From contig NZ_CP011883.2 in the NCBI RefSeq assembly GCF_000340435.2, forward strand, positions 2,712,687-2,776,686: a DNA stretch of 64,000 bases. The letters are read 5' to 3'. The notes under the pieces were generated by a model that saw nothing but the letters and a program-made list of their open reading frames with translations, ran no database searches and was not told the origin of the DNA. The DNA comes from Mycobacterium haemophilum DSM 44634. Its GTDB lineage: Bacteria > Actinomycetota > Actinomycetes > Mycobacteriales > Mycobacteriaceae. Below are positions 33,226 through 41,840 of the stretch, piece by piece (the first letter of the stretch is position 1; the number at the start of each line of letters is the position of its first letter). The position numbers and the translations under genes were made by a program.

Positions 33226-35109
33226 TCAGCCGACGCCTGCGCCGCCCTCCGCGATCCGACGCACCGCGTTGACGAAGACGTCGATCTCTTCAAACGTGTT
33301 GTAGAAGGCGAACGACGGACGAACGGTGGCCTCCAACCCGAGGCGCCGCAGAATTGGCTGTGCGCAATGATGACCGGCCCGCACCGCAATCCCTTCGGCA
33401 TTGAGCGCCTTGCCCACCTCAAGCGGCTGGTGTCCGGCCAGCACGAACGACAGCACGCTGGCTTTCTCCGTTGCGGTGCCCACCAAGCGTACACCCGGGA
33501 TGTCGGCCAGCCGGGGGGTCGCGTAGTCGAGCAGCGCGTGCTCATAGGATGCAATGCGCTCGACGCCTACCCGCTCGACGTACCGCAGCGCCTCTCCCAG
33601 CCCGACGGCGTCGGCGATATTGCCGGTGCCGGCCTCGAACTTGTTGGGTGGCCCCTGATAGAGCGACCGTTCCAGTGTGACATCGGCGATCATGTTGCCG
33701 CCGCCCTGCCACGGCGGCATCTCCGTCAGCACGTCCTCGCATCCGTAGAGCACACCGATCCCGGTGGGGCCGTAGATCTTATGTCCGGAGAATGCGAAGA
33801 AATCGGCGCCAAGCCCAGAGACATTGATCGGCAGGTGCGGAATCGACTGGGCGCCGTCGATCAGCACCCGCGCACCGTAGCGATGACCCAGCTCGACGAT
33901 CTTCTCAACTGGCGTCACCGTGCCCAACGCATTTGATACCTGAGTCGCGGCCACCAGCTTCGTTCTGGGCCCCAGCAGATCCTCGAATTCCGACATCAAC
34001 AAGTTGCCCGCATCGTCGACCGGTGCGACTTTGAGGATTGCCCCAGTCTGCTGCGAAAGCAGTTGCCACGGAACGATATTGGCGTGATGTTCGAGGTGGG
34101 TGATGACGACCTCGTCACCGGGTTGCAGATGCTTGCCACCCCACGCATAGGCGACCAGGTTGATCGCTTCGGTGGTGCCGCGCACGAAGATGAGCTCTTC
34201 GGACTTGGCCGCGCCGATGAAACGCCGCACTGTTTCCCGGGCTTCCTCGTAAGCATCGGTGGCCCGGGCCGCTAGTTCATGCGCCGCGCGGTGAATGTTG
34301 GAGTTCTCATGGGCGTAGAAGTAGGACAGCCGGTCAATGACCACCTGCGGTTTCTGGGTGGTCGCGGCATTGTCGAACCAGATCAGCGGCTTTCCGTTGA
34401 CGGTCTCGGCCAGGATTGGAAAATCGGCCCGCACCGCGTTGACGTCGAATACCTCGTGCTGGTCGGGCAGCTGCGGCACCGGCTCGGGCCTATTCAGGAA
34501 GTGATAACTCGCCTCGTCACCGACCGGCGCGGCCGGCGGCGCAGCCGACCAACCCAGGTCCCCAACCGACGGGGCTTCGGGGCGCCAGCCCGGCGCTGAT
34601 CCGCGCGGCGCCACCGGAACCGTCGGGGTCATCCCGGACAGCACCCCGGGCACCGTCGACACGATGCCCGAACTCGGCACCGCAAACGCCGTCAGATCCG
34701 CAACACCGGGTGGCAAGAACGGATCGGCTACCGTCTCCGTCGTCTCGGCTGCCGACGGCGCCGCGGTTGCGTCCGGCACGTTTCCGCGCGGCGCCACCGG
34801 CACCGTCTGCGGTGGCCCGGCCTCCGGCCCCGGCGAAGTTGGGGCCGGCACGTAGACGTCCGAGAGGCGGAGAGCCGGAACGCCAGGCGTGAGCGGATCC
34901 GAGGTGCCGGCCGCCGTCCGCCCGGCCGTAGCCGCGGCCGTCGTGTCCGGCACATTTCCACGCGGGGCGACCGGCACCGCCTGCGGCGGGCCATCAGACC
35001 CGGGCCGAAAGCTGGCCGCATACAACTGGGTGGCCAGCGCGGCCAGCTCGGCGCCGCTGACGGGCAACTCGCTTTCGGCGTCTACCGACCGATACTCACT
35101 TGTACTCAT
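33226..35109 (-). CDS. Encapsulin-cargo cysteine desulfurase (SufS/CsdA type)
   Basis: A 627-aa protein. Residues 1-215 are a Pro/Ala-rich disordered extension with three copies of a VPVAPRG motif (about 45-51, 103-109 and 164-170), the type of targeting sequence found on cargo of family 2A encapsulins. Residues 220-627 are a class II cysteine desulfurase: PLP lysine 444 in 'AFSGHKIYGPTG' and catalytic Cys582 in 'VRAGHHCAQPI'. It takes sulfur from cysteine, leaving alanine. The ATG at 35109 lies inside the shell gene (14-bp overlap), so the two are co-translated. In other bacteria this pair stores elemental sulfur. Confidence 0.9.
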   Translation of the reverse strand: MSTSEYRSVDAESELPVSGAELAALATQLYAASFRPGSDGPPQAVPVAPRGNVPDTTAAATAGRTAAGTSDPLTPGVPALRLSDVYVPAPTSPGPEAGPPQTVPVAPRGNVPDATAAPSAAETTETVADPFLPPGVADLTAFAVPSSGIVSTVPGVLSGMTPTVPVAPRGSAPGWRPEAPSVGDLGWSAAPPAAPVGDEASYHFLNRPEPVPQLPDQHEVFDVNAVRADFPILAETVNGKPLIWFDNAATTQKPQVVIDRLSYFYAHENSNIHRAAHELAARATDAYEEARETVRRFIGAAKSEELIFVRGTTEAINLVAYAWGGKHLQPGDEVVITHLEHHANIVPWQLLSQQTGAILKVAPVDDAGNLLMSEFEDLLGPRTKLVAATQVSNALGTVTPVEKIVELGHRYGARVLIDGAQSIPHLPINVSGLGADFFAFSGHKIYGPTGIGVLYGCEDVLTEMPPWQGGGNMIADVTLERSLYQGPPNKFEAGTGNIADAVGLGEALRYVERVGVERIASYEHALLDYATPRLADIPGVRLVGTATEKASVLSFVLAGHQPLEVGKALNAEGIAVRAGHHCAQPILRRLGLEATVRPSFAFYNTFEEIDVFVNAVRRIAEGGAGVG

Positions 35110-36019
35110 GGAACTGATCCACGGCGACGTCGTCAAGCACAGCCAGTGCGTCGTCAGTGAGGACCGCCAAGGACGTGTAGAGGGTGACCAGGTAGGTCGC
35201 GATCGCCGACTGGTTGATGCCGGTGAACCGCACCGACAGTCCCGGCGCCTGCTCGCCGACCAGCCCCGGCTGGAACAGGCCCACCACGCCCTGACGTTCC
35301 TCACCGGTGCGCACCAAGATGAACTTGGTCTTGCCGTCCTGCACCGGGACCTTGTCCGACGGAATCAGCGGAATGCCACGCCAGGTGATGAACTGGGCGC
35401 CGAACAGGCTCACGACCACGGGCGGCACCCCGCGGTAGGTGGCTTCGCGGCCGAACGCGGCGATGCCCTGCGGATGTGTCAGGAAAAAGCTCGGTGTCTT
35501 CCAGACCCTGGTGATCAGCGCGTCCAGGTCGTCGGGCGTGGGGGCACCGGCGAGGGTCCGGATCGTCTGCTCCGGGGTCACCTGCGCCAGCAGCCCGTAT
35601 TCGGGGCTGTTGACCAGCTCGAACTCCTGGCGCTCCTTGATGGTCTCGATGGTCAGCCGCAGCTGCTGGGTGATTTGGTCGTGCGGGCTGGAGTACAGGT
35701 CCGACACCCGGGTGTGGATATCGAGCAATGTCGAAATCGTACGCAGCGTGTATTCCCGCGGGCTGGTCTCGTAGTCGACGAAGGTCTCCGGCAGCGGCGC
35801 CTCGGTGCCGGCACCGGCTTCGGCGTTGACCGCGACCCGCTCCGGGTTGACCACCCGGTTCACCCGATAGATACCCGCCTCCACCGGCACCCAGCTCAGC
35901 AAATGCAGCAGCCACCGCGGCGTGATCGTTGCGAGTTGCGGGACAGTCTTCGTCGCGTTGGCTAGTTGCCTGGCAGCAAGATCGCCGAGTGCCTGAGACT
36001 CATTCTGAGCGGACGTCAT
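35096..36019 (-). CDS. Family 2A encapsulin shell protein (35-kDa MMPI antigen)
   Basis: A 307-aa HK97-fold shell protein. The text ('QLANATKTVPQLATITPRWL', 'FVDYETSPREYTLRTISTLL', 'ITWRGIPLIPSDKVPV') matches the major membrane protein I, or 35-kDa antigen, known from M. leprae and M. avium and related to cyanobacterial SrpI. These assemble into a compartment that encloses the cysteine desulfurase encoded next. It is the first gene of the pair and is divergent from the cysteine-leader operon. I recall M. tuberculosis as lacking this gene. Confidence 0.92.
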   Translation of the reverse strand: MTSAQNESQALGDLAARQLANATKTVPQLATITPRWLLHLLSWVPVEAGIYRVNRVVNPERVAVNAEAGAGTEAPLPETFVDYETSPREYTLRTISTLLDIHTRVSDLYSSPHDQITQQLRLTIETIKERQEFELVNSPEYGLLAQVTPEQTIRTLAGAPTPDDLDALITRVWKTPSFFLTHPQGIAAFGREATYRGVPPVVVSLFGAQFITWRGIPLIPSDKVPVQDGKTKFILVRTGEERQGVVGLFQPGLVGEQAPGLSVRFTGINQSAIATYLVTLYTSLAVLTDDALAVLDDVAVDQFHEYK

Positions 36020-36223
36020 CCTGACCCTTCCATAGTTGATCGAATACAGCGGCTGACTTTGAACACCCCCGTGATGCCCACTGCAAAGCGGGCTCGCGCG
36101 CTGAGTGTAGGGAAGTTTATGGGTGCGCCAAACGGTTTAAACCACGCGGGTCTCAAATTCTGACCGCCGGTCGCTCAATCCGATACATGCACATACCGTC
36201 GCACGATGCCCTATAGTGGGGCT
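36020..36223. promoter_or_regulatory. Divergent promoter region, encapsulin versus cysteine operon
   Basis: On the plus side TATAGT (36212-36217) is placed so that transcription would begin on or next to the A of the ATG at 36224, giving a leaderless transcript. The encapsulin operon reads the other way from 36019. No activator site could be recognised. Confidence 0.55.
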
Positions 36224-36298
36224 ATGCATCAGCCCACACAGCCGCGCTTTGTCCTTACGCGCCGCCTCGTCGTGGACTGTTGTTGTCGTTGTTGCTGA
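36224..36298 (+). CDS. Cys-codon-rich leader peptide (cysteine attenuator uORF), 24 aa
   Basis: A leaderless-looking small ORF starting 'MHQPTQPRFVLTRRLVVD' and ending CCCRCC before TGA. Five of the last six sense codons are Cys. Mycobacteria are known to use short ORFs ending in Cys codons to tune downstream sulfur genes: ribosomes stall when cysteine is scarce and change translation of the next gene. The next gene starts 126 bp downstream and leads to cysK1 and cysE. Position, composition and promoter together make a real uORF very likely. Confidence 0.8.
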   Translation: MHQPTQPRFVLTRRLVVDCCCRCC

Positions 36299-36424
36299 TT
36301 CCTGACGCCGTTAACGCTCTCAGCGATCGTCGCGTTCTCCCCCGCAAACGGGTGCTATGCCAGTCTGCCCGGCGGCATCGAGACGCGCGCCACGCAACTC
36401 GTCCTTCAGGAAGACCAACAACCG

Positions 36425-37729
36425 ATGACCGTGTTGTCCATATCCACTCGCGCCCTGACCCAGGTGGTGACCCGCCGACGCATCACGGTGCGGCCAGCCG
36501 CCGACCTGCCGCAGATGACTCGCTACCGAGGCGGCACCTACTCCCACACGGTCGACACGATTGTGTTCGCCGACGGCACGTGCGCGCGCACCGATCTGAT
36601 CAGACTCAACCCCAACCTGCATGCCTACTCGCTCGATTTCACCGGCATCGCACCGCACCATCCGTCGCGTTATCGCGTGGGAACGTTCTCAGCACTGCCG
36701 CACCTGAGCGCACGCGTCTGCGAGGTCGAGGTGGACTGGATTTTGCGCCACTCCTTTCCGATGCGCTCCATCACCGACCTGAGCCGACGGCTACGTGAGG
36801 CCGGCTACCCACTAGGGCCGGCCAATATCAGCGAACATGAAGCAATTGCGGCAACCCAGGCCGCGATCTGGTATCTGACCAACGGCCTGGCTCTTGATAC
36901 TCGGCCGCGGAACGTGCCCGTCGCGGTGCATCGCGGCCCTGGACCGGTGATCACGTTCGAATTCGACGGTGAACCACAGCTCGGCGGCTATTCTGCATGG
37001 ACCGCCGCGGACGCCCCGATCGACTTGAAGCTGCAAAAATCGGCCAATGGCGTTGTCTGGCAAGATGTTTCCGGCTCACAGCTGGCCGTACCCGCCGGCA
37101 CCGGCCGTCACCAACGGACACTTGGCGTCGGTAGCACACTGTCGGCTAGCAGCCACAGCCGCGGTGGGCGCGGTTACCGCTACTACCGATTGATCACCAC
37201 CACCGATGGCGCCGCCCCGACAATCGATCACGTCGACTTCTGGTTAACCGGCACTCGCCACTACCACAACGCCGACCGAGTTGTGCACCTCTACAACTAC
37301 TTGCTCGCGGGCGCAGGCCAAGCCCTGCGCCAAACCGATGAACCGGGCCTAGTCGACACGAACGCCATCGCCGAATCCGAACTCGTGGGCCCCTTCCAGG
37401 TGCGAATCCCGCTGATGCTCAACGCTAGCGACGGTCACACGCTCGTCGACACCTACGGCTACGCCATCGACGGCATCATCCAACCGGGAACAGACTTCTA
37501 CCTACGCCGAGCGGCGGGCACGTCGACGACAACGCTGACCGCAACCACGCCGCATAACGTCGCCGGTCGAGTACTAACCGCAGTGGCGCTCGAGACGACA
37601 CCACAGCGGCTAACACCCATTGCCCTAGCCATCCCCACCGAAATGGCCATAGAGTTCGACATTAGTTGGGAGGTCAACGAGGCTGAGCTGTTTGGAGAAG
37701 CCGAGACTCTTGGAGACGAATGTCGATGA
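36425..37729 (+). CDS. Thioester-domain-like (TQXA) protein, Cys replaced by Ser
   Basis: A 434-aa protein. The N-terminal half resembles a TQXA thioester domain: 'RYRGGTYSHTVDTIVFADGT', 'NLHAYSLDFTG', and the Gln motif 'ATQAAIWYLTNGL'. The position that normally carries the thioester Cys ('AYC-D') is Ser ('AYSLD'). The C-terminal half has beta-rich blocks ('GRGYRYYRLITTTDG'). No convincing signal peptide follows the ATG at 36425, although an upstream hydrophobic frame around 36280 might be part of a longer N-terminus. It follows the Cys-rich leader ORF and precedes cysK1 by 68 bp. Its role in sulfur metabolism is unknown. Confidence 0.65.
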   Translation: MTVLSISTRALTQVVTRRRITVRPAADLPQMTRYRGGTYSHTVDTIVFADGTCARTDLIRLNPNLHAYSLDFTGIAPHHPSRYRVGTFSALPHLSARVCEVEVDWILRHSFPMRSITDLSRRLREAGYPLGPANISEHEAIAATQAAIWYLTNGLALDTRPRNVPVAVHRGPGPVITFEFDGEPQLGGYSAWTAADAPIDLKLQKSANGVVWQDVSGSQLAVPAGTGRHQRTLGVGSTLSASSHSRGGRGYRYYRLITTTDGAAPTIDHVDFWLTGTRHYHNADRVVHLYNYLLAGAGQALRQTDEPGLVDTNAIAESELVGPFQVRIPLMLNASDGHTLVDTYGYAIDGIIQPGTDFYLRRAAGTSTTTLTATTPHNVAGRVLTAVALETTPQRLTPIALAIPTEMAIEFDISWEVNEAELFGEAETLGDECR

Positions 37730-37730
37730 G

Positions 37731-37797
37731 CCGCGCTGGCGACGATGCAGTGGGGGCACCTCCCAGCCGCGAAGCGGCGAGGAGGCGAGCGGCGCAT
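37731..37797 (+). repeat. MIRU-like spacer before cysK1
   Basis: The 67-bp gap contains GGCGACGATGCAG near its start and GCGGCGAGGAGGCGAGCGGC at its end, the same words as the MIRU-type spacers at 10739 and 54892. The GAGGAGGCGAG segment supplies the ribosome site for cysK1. Confidence 0.5.
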
Positions 37798-38730
37798 ATG
37801 AGCATTGCCGAGGACGTCACACAATTAGTCGGTAACACGCCACTGGTCCGGCTGCGCCGCGTCACCGACGGTGCACTGGCTGACGTCGTCGCGAAGCTGG
37901 AGTCGTTCAACCCCGCCAACAGCGTGAAGGACCGTATCGGCGTGGCCATGATCGACGCGGCCGAGGAAGCGGGCTTGATCAAGCCGGACACCATCATCCT
38001 TGAGCCGACAAGCGGGAACACCGGCATCGCGCTGGCCATGGTGTGCGCGGCGCGTGGCTACCGCTGCGTGCTAACCATGCCCGAGACGATGAGCATCGAG
38101 CGACGAATGCTGTTGCGAGCGTATGGCGCCGAACTCATCTTGACTCCGGGCGCCGATGGCATGTCGGGCGCCATCGGCAAGGCCGAGGAATTGGCGAAGA
38201 CCGACGAACGGTATTTCATACCACAGCAATTCGAAAACCCGGCGAACCCAGCCGTCCACGCCGTCACAACCGCCGAGGAAGTGTGGCGCGACACTGACGG
38301 CAAGATTGACATCTTCGTTTCTGGGATCGGGACCGGGGGCACCATCACCGGTGTTGCCCAAATCATTAAGGAGCGCCGGCCCGCCGCGCAGTTCGTCGCC
38401 GTCGAGCCCGCCGCGTCGCCGGTGCTGTCCGGTGGCCAGAAGGGTCCGCACCCGATTCAGGGCATCGGTGCTGGATTCGTCCCGCCGGTGCTGGACCTGG
38501 GCCTGGTCGACGAGATCGTCACCGTCGGCAACGAAGAAGCGCTCGATCTGGCCCGCAGGCTGGCCAAGGAAGAGGGACTGCTGGTCGGCATCTCCTCGGG
38601 CGCGGCCGTTTGCGCCGCCCTACACCTGGCCCGCCGGCCAGAGAATGCAGGAAAGCTGATCGTCGTCGTACTGCCCGATTTCGGTGAGCGGTATCTGAGC
38701 ACGGTGCTGTTCGCCGACTTGGCCGACTAG
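37798..38730 (+). CDS. cysK1: Cysteine synthase A (O-acetylserine sulfhydrylase)
   Basis: A 310-aa PLP fold-type II enzyme that makes cysteine from O-acetylserine and sulfide. The PLP lysine is K44 in 'NPANSVKDRIG'; 'EPTSGNTGIALAM' is the substrate loop and 'SGIGTGGTITGVA' the phosphate-binding loop. The ATG at 37798 gives exactly the length of Rv2334. It is followed after 2 bp by cysE, so the two form an operon, probably under the Cys-rich leader at 36224. Confidence 0.95.
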   Translation: MSIAEDVTQLVGNTPLVRLRRVTDGALADVVAKLESFNPANSVKDRIGVAMIDAAEEAGLIKPDTIILEPTSGNTGIALAMVCAARGYRCVLTMPETMSIERRMLLRAYGAELILTPGADGMSGAIGKAEELAKTDERYFIPQQFENPANPAVHAVTTAEEVWRDTDGKIDIFVSGIGTGGTITGVAQIIKERRPAAQFVAVEPAASPVLSGGQKGPHPIQGIGAGFVPPVLDLGLVDEIVTVGNEEALDLARRLAKEEGLLVGISSGAAVCAALHLARRPENAGKLIVVVLPDFGERYLSTVLFADLAD

Positions 38731-38732
38731 CC

Positions 38733-39416
38733 ATGTTTACGACAATCCGGCGTGATATCGAGGCGGCGAGACAGCGGGATCCGGCGCAGCCCACGGTGGC
38801 CGAGGTTATCTTCTGCTATCCGGGCGTGCACGCCGTCTGGGGCCATCGGGTCAGTCACTGGTTGTGGGGCCGTCGCGCCAGGCTGGCGGCGCGCGCGTTC
38901 GCCGAACTCACCCGCATCCTGACTGGGGTCGACATCCACCCTGGTGCCGTGCTCGGAGCCGGCCTGTTCATTGATCACGCGACCGGCGTGGTGATCGGGG
39001 AAACCGCGGAGGTGGGCGACGACGTCACCATGTTCCATGGCGTCACTCTCGGCGGCACCGGCCGGGAGACGGGTAAACGTCACCCGACCATCGGGGATCG
39101 CGTGACCATCGGCGCCGGCGCCAAGGTCCTCGGTGCGATCAAGATTGGTGAGGACAGCCGGATTGGCGCCAACGCGGTCGTGGTCAAGGATGTCCCAGCA
39201 AGCGCTGTGGTTGTCGGGGTTCCCGGACAGATCATCAGCCGCGCCGGCCCAGCCAACGAGGACGACTCCGTGCTGCCCGATCTGGTGGGCGTCAGCCTGC
39301 AATCCCTGCTCACCAGGGTGGCCAAGCTGGAGGCCGAGGGCGGCGATTCGCAAACCGACCGCGTCATCCGGCCGCCCGAAGCCGGGGTGTGGCACGGCGA
39401 GGACTTCTCCATCTGA
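38733..39416 (+). CDS. cysE: Serine O-acetyltransferase
   Basis: A 227-aa short-form CysE with left-handed beta-helix hexapeptide repeats ('GVDIHPGAVLGAGLFIDHAT', 'PTIGDRVTIGAGAKVLGAIK') and the 'HPTIGD' active-site His. It acetylates serine to give O-acetylserine for CysK. It follows cysK1 by 2 bp. The C-terminal tail is longer than the hexapeptide core and may bind CysK. It corresponds to Rv2335. Confidence 0.94.
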   Translation: MFTTIRRDIEAARQRDPAQPTVAEVIFCYPGVHAVWGHRVSHWLWGRRARLAARAFAELTRILTGVDIHPGAVLGAGLFIDHATGVVIGETAEVGDDVTMFHGVTLGGTGRETGKRHPTIGDRVTIGAGAKVLGAIKIGEDSRIGANAVVVKDVPASAVVVGVPGQIISRAGPANEDDSVLPDLVGVSLQSLLTRVAKLEAEGGDSQTDRVIRPPEAGVWHGEDFSI

Positions 39417-39480
39417 CCGCGAAAGTGCAACTGGCGACACCCACTCGCGGGCGATTAGGTCGGCAGTTGCACTTTCGCGG
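39417..39480. terminator. 17-bp perfect inverted repeat after cysE
   Basis: CCGCGAAAGTGCAACTG (39417-39433) and its exact complement (39464-39480) enclose a 30-bp loop and start directly after the cysE stop. It probably ends the cysteine operon. The long loop and the perfect arms also fit a small mobile repeat used as terminator. Confidence 0.65.
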
Positions 39481-39623
39481 CCACGTGGAATGCCAAACTT
39501 CGACGACGGAGCCGGGCACCGGGCGGTGACGCCCGAACGGTAGGTTTCAAATGCTCGTCAAGATGCGTTCATCTCGATCAGCGTTACCGTGATCTCACGC
39601 GCCACACACCTACGGAGGTTTTG

Positions 39624-41273
39624 ATGAGCGACGCCCGCACGCCGCTAATCCCGGTCGCGATGTCCTCACCAACCCTCAACCGTGGGGTGGGCTTCACTCA
39701 CGAGGAGCGGCGACGGCTCGGACTGACCGGCCGACTGCCGTCGGCCGTACTAACGCTGGAACAACAAGCCGACCGCGTCTGGATTCAATTGCAAAGCCTG
39801 GCAACTGATCTGGGTCGGAACCTACTTCTTGAGCAGCTGCATTACCGACACGAACTGCTCTACTTCAAGGTGCTGGCCGACCATTTGCCGGAGCTGATGC
39901 CGGTGGTCTACACGCCTACCGTCGGTGAGGCCATCCAGCGCTTCTCCGATGAATACCGTGGGCAGCGGGGACTCTTTCTGAGCATCGAGGAACCGGACGA
40001 CATCACCGCTGCCTTCCAAACCTTTGGATTAGGGCCCAACGATGTCGACCTGATCGTCTGCACCGACGCCGAGGCCATCCTCGGTATCGGCGACTGGGGC
40101 GTGGGTGGCATCCAAATCGCGGTGGGCAAACTCGCGCTTTACACCGCCGGCGGTGGAATCGATCCGCGCCGCTGTCTTGCGGTGTCCTTGGATGTCGGGA
40201 CTGATAATGAACAACTGCTGCAGGACCCGTTCTATCTCGGCAACCGCCATGCGCGCCGCCGCGGCGCCGAATACGACGAATTCATCAAACGCTACATCGA
40301 GACCGCGAACCGGCTGTTTCCGCACGCGATCCTGCATTTCGAGGACTTCGGGCCGATCAACGCGCGGAACATCCTGCGGACCTATGGCGGCGACTACTGC
40401 GTGTTCAATGATGACGTGCAGGGCACCGGCGCCGTGGTCGTGGCCGCCGTGCACGGCGGTTCCCGGGTCACCGGTATCCCGCTGCGCGACCAGGTGAGCG
40501 TTGTCTTCGGAGCCGGGACCGCCGGGATTGGTGTGGCCGATCAGATCCGTGACGCCATGATCGACGACGGCGCCACCGTCGAGCAGGCCACGTCGCAGAT
40601 CTGGGCGATCGACAAGCAGGGTCTGCTGTTCGACGACATGGACGACCTACGCGACTTTCAGGTGCCCTATGCGAAAGACCGCCGACAGCTCGGTGTGGCT
40701 GCTGGGGAGCGGGTCGGACTGGTCGACGCGATCAAGATGGCATCACCCACACTCCTGCTCGGCTGCTCGACGGTTTTCGGTGCGTTCACCCGGGAGGTTG
40801 TCGAGACGATGGCAGCGTCCTGCGAGCGCCCGATGATCTTCCCGTTGTCCAACCCGACCTCACGCATGGAGGCCATGCCGGCCGACATTCTGGCGTGGTC
40901 GAACGGCAGGGCGCTGGTGGCTACCGGCAGCCCGGTCGCCCCTGTTGAATACGACGAGCACACCACCTTCACCATTGGCCAAGCCAACAACGCGCTGGTG
41001 TTTCCCGGACTCGGAATGGGCATTATCGTGGCCGGTGCCAGGCGGCTAACCCAGGGAATGCTGCACGCCGCAGCCAAGGCCATTGCCCGCCAAGCCAGTC
41101 CGACGAATCCCGGGGATTCGCTGTTGCCGGATGTGCGGAACTTGTGCGCCATCTCGAGCGCGGTCGCTGCAGCTGTCTATGACGCCGCCGTCGAAGACGG
41201 GGTCGCGACCAGGATCCAGGCCGATGTCGCGCAAGCCATCCGTGACGCCACGTGGCGACCAGTTTACGAATAG
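39624..41273 (+). CDS. mez: NAD-type malic enzyme Mez
   Basis: A 549-aa malate dehydrogenase (decarboxylating), malate to pyruvate and CO2. It has the substrate motif 'VVYTPTVGEAIQRFSDEY', the metal and Lys region 'LHFEDFGPINARNIL', the NAD loop 'VFGAGTAGIGVADQI' and 'FPLSNPTSRMEAMPAD'. The ATG at 39624 has GGAGG five bases upstream; a TTG one codon earlier is less likely. It corresponds to Rv2332, which in M. tuberculosis lies upstream of cysK1; here it follows cysE. Confidence 0.95.
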   Translation: MSDARTPLIPVAMSSPTLNRGVGFTHEERRRLGLTGRLPSAVLTLEQQADRVWIQLQSLATDLGRNLLLEQLHYRHELLYFKVLADHLPELMPVVYTPTVGEAIQRFSDEYRGQRGLFLSIEEPDDITAAFQTFGLGPNDVDLIVCTDAEAILGIGDWGVGGIQIAVGKLALYTAGGGIDPRRCLAVSLDVGTDNEQLLQDPFYLGNRHARRRGAEYDEFIKRYIETANRLFPHAILHFEDFGPINARNILRTYGGDYCVFNDDVQGTGAVVVAAVHGGSRVTGIPLRDQVSVVFGAGTAGIGVADQIRDAMIDDGATVEQATSQIWAIDKQGLLFDDMDDLRDFQVPYAKDRRQLGVAAGERVGLVDAIKMASPTLLLGCSTVFGAFTREVVETMAASCERPMIFPLSNPTSRMEAMPADILAWSNGRALVATGSPVAPVEYDEHTTFTIGQANNALVFPGLGMGIIVAGARRLTQGMLHAAAKAIARQASPTNPGDSLLPDVRNLCAISSAVAAAVYDAAVEDGVATRIQADVAQAIRDATWRPVYE

Positions 41274-41314
41274 GCCCCTCGCCGGCAGCACGCCACGTAT
41301 GCGGCTAACCACAG

Positions 41315-41387
41315 CTCCCCCGGGAGGACTCGAACCTCCAACCGTTCGGTTAACAGCCGAATGCTCTGCCAATTGAGCTACAGGGGA
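41315..41387 (-). tRNA. asnT: tRNA-Asn (GTT anticodon)
   Basis: The minus strand folds as a full cloverleaf. The acceptor pairs TCCCCTG with CGGGGGA, the D-arm is TAGCTCAATTGGCAGAGC, the anticodon loop contains GTT ('CTGTTAA'), and the T-loop is TTCGAGT. CCA is not encoded. It lies just upstream of the Rv2342-type gene, as in M. tuberculosis. Confidence 0.95.
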
Positions 41388-41569
41388 CCGCTCGGTCCAC
41401 GCAAACGATGGCGCAGATCGCGGGACGACTCTAGCGTACTGGCCCACCCGAACCCAAGAGCGGACCAGGCCACTAGCCGTCGGCCACCGCGACTAGCCGG
41501 ATTGGGCGCGCACGCACCCAGGCGCGTGAGGCAGGATGGAGCCAGCCGCACCGTCGTGGGAGGAACGTT

Positions 41570-41827
41570 TTGATCCGGTATGTCATCGTGCTTGGACTGG
41601 GTTATGTGCTGGGCGCGAAAGCTGGCCGCCGCCGCTACGAGCAGCTCGTCGGCACCTATCGCGCGCTTACCGGCAGTCCCATTGCCAAGTCGATGATCGA
41701 AGGCGGGCGCCGCAAGGTCGCCAATCGGATCTCACCTGACACGGGGTTCGTGACCCTGACCGAAATCGACAACCAGACCACTATTGTCGAACGCCCTGCT
41801 GAGTGGCGGGCGAACGGCGCGAACTGA
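41570..41827 (+). CDS. Small conserved mycobacterial protein (Rv2342-like)
   Basis: An 85-aa protein with one short hydrophobic N-terminus ('MIRYVIVLGLGYVLGAKAGR') and a basic, polar rest ('RRRYEQLVGTYRALTGSPIA'). The start is TTG with GGGAGGA six bases away. It may be a membrane-tethered or DNA-binding protein; no family function is known to me. It is convergent with dnaG, 13 bp apart. Confidence 0.8.
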   Translation: MIRYVIVLGLGYVLGAKAGRRRYEQLVGTYRALTGSPIAKSMIEGGRRKVANRISPDTGFVTLTEIDNQTTIVERPAEWRANGAN

Positions 41828-41840
41828 GGCCAACACCACC

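Noticed and set aside
34889..35965. Plus-strand frame of 358 residues over the encapsulin and desulfurase genes
   Set aside because: Pure antisense of two well-supported genes.
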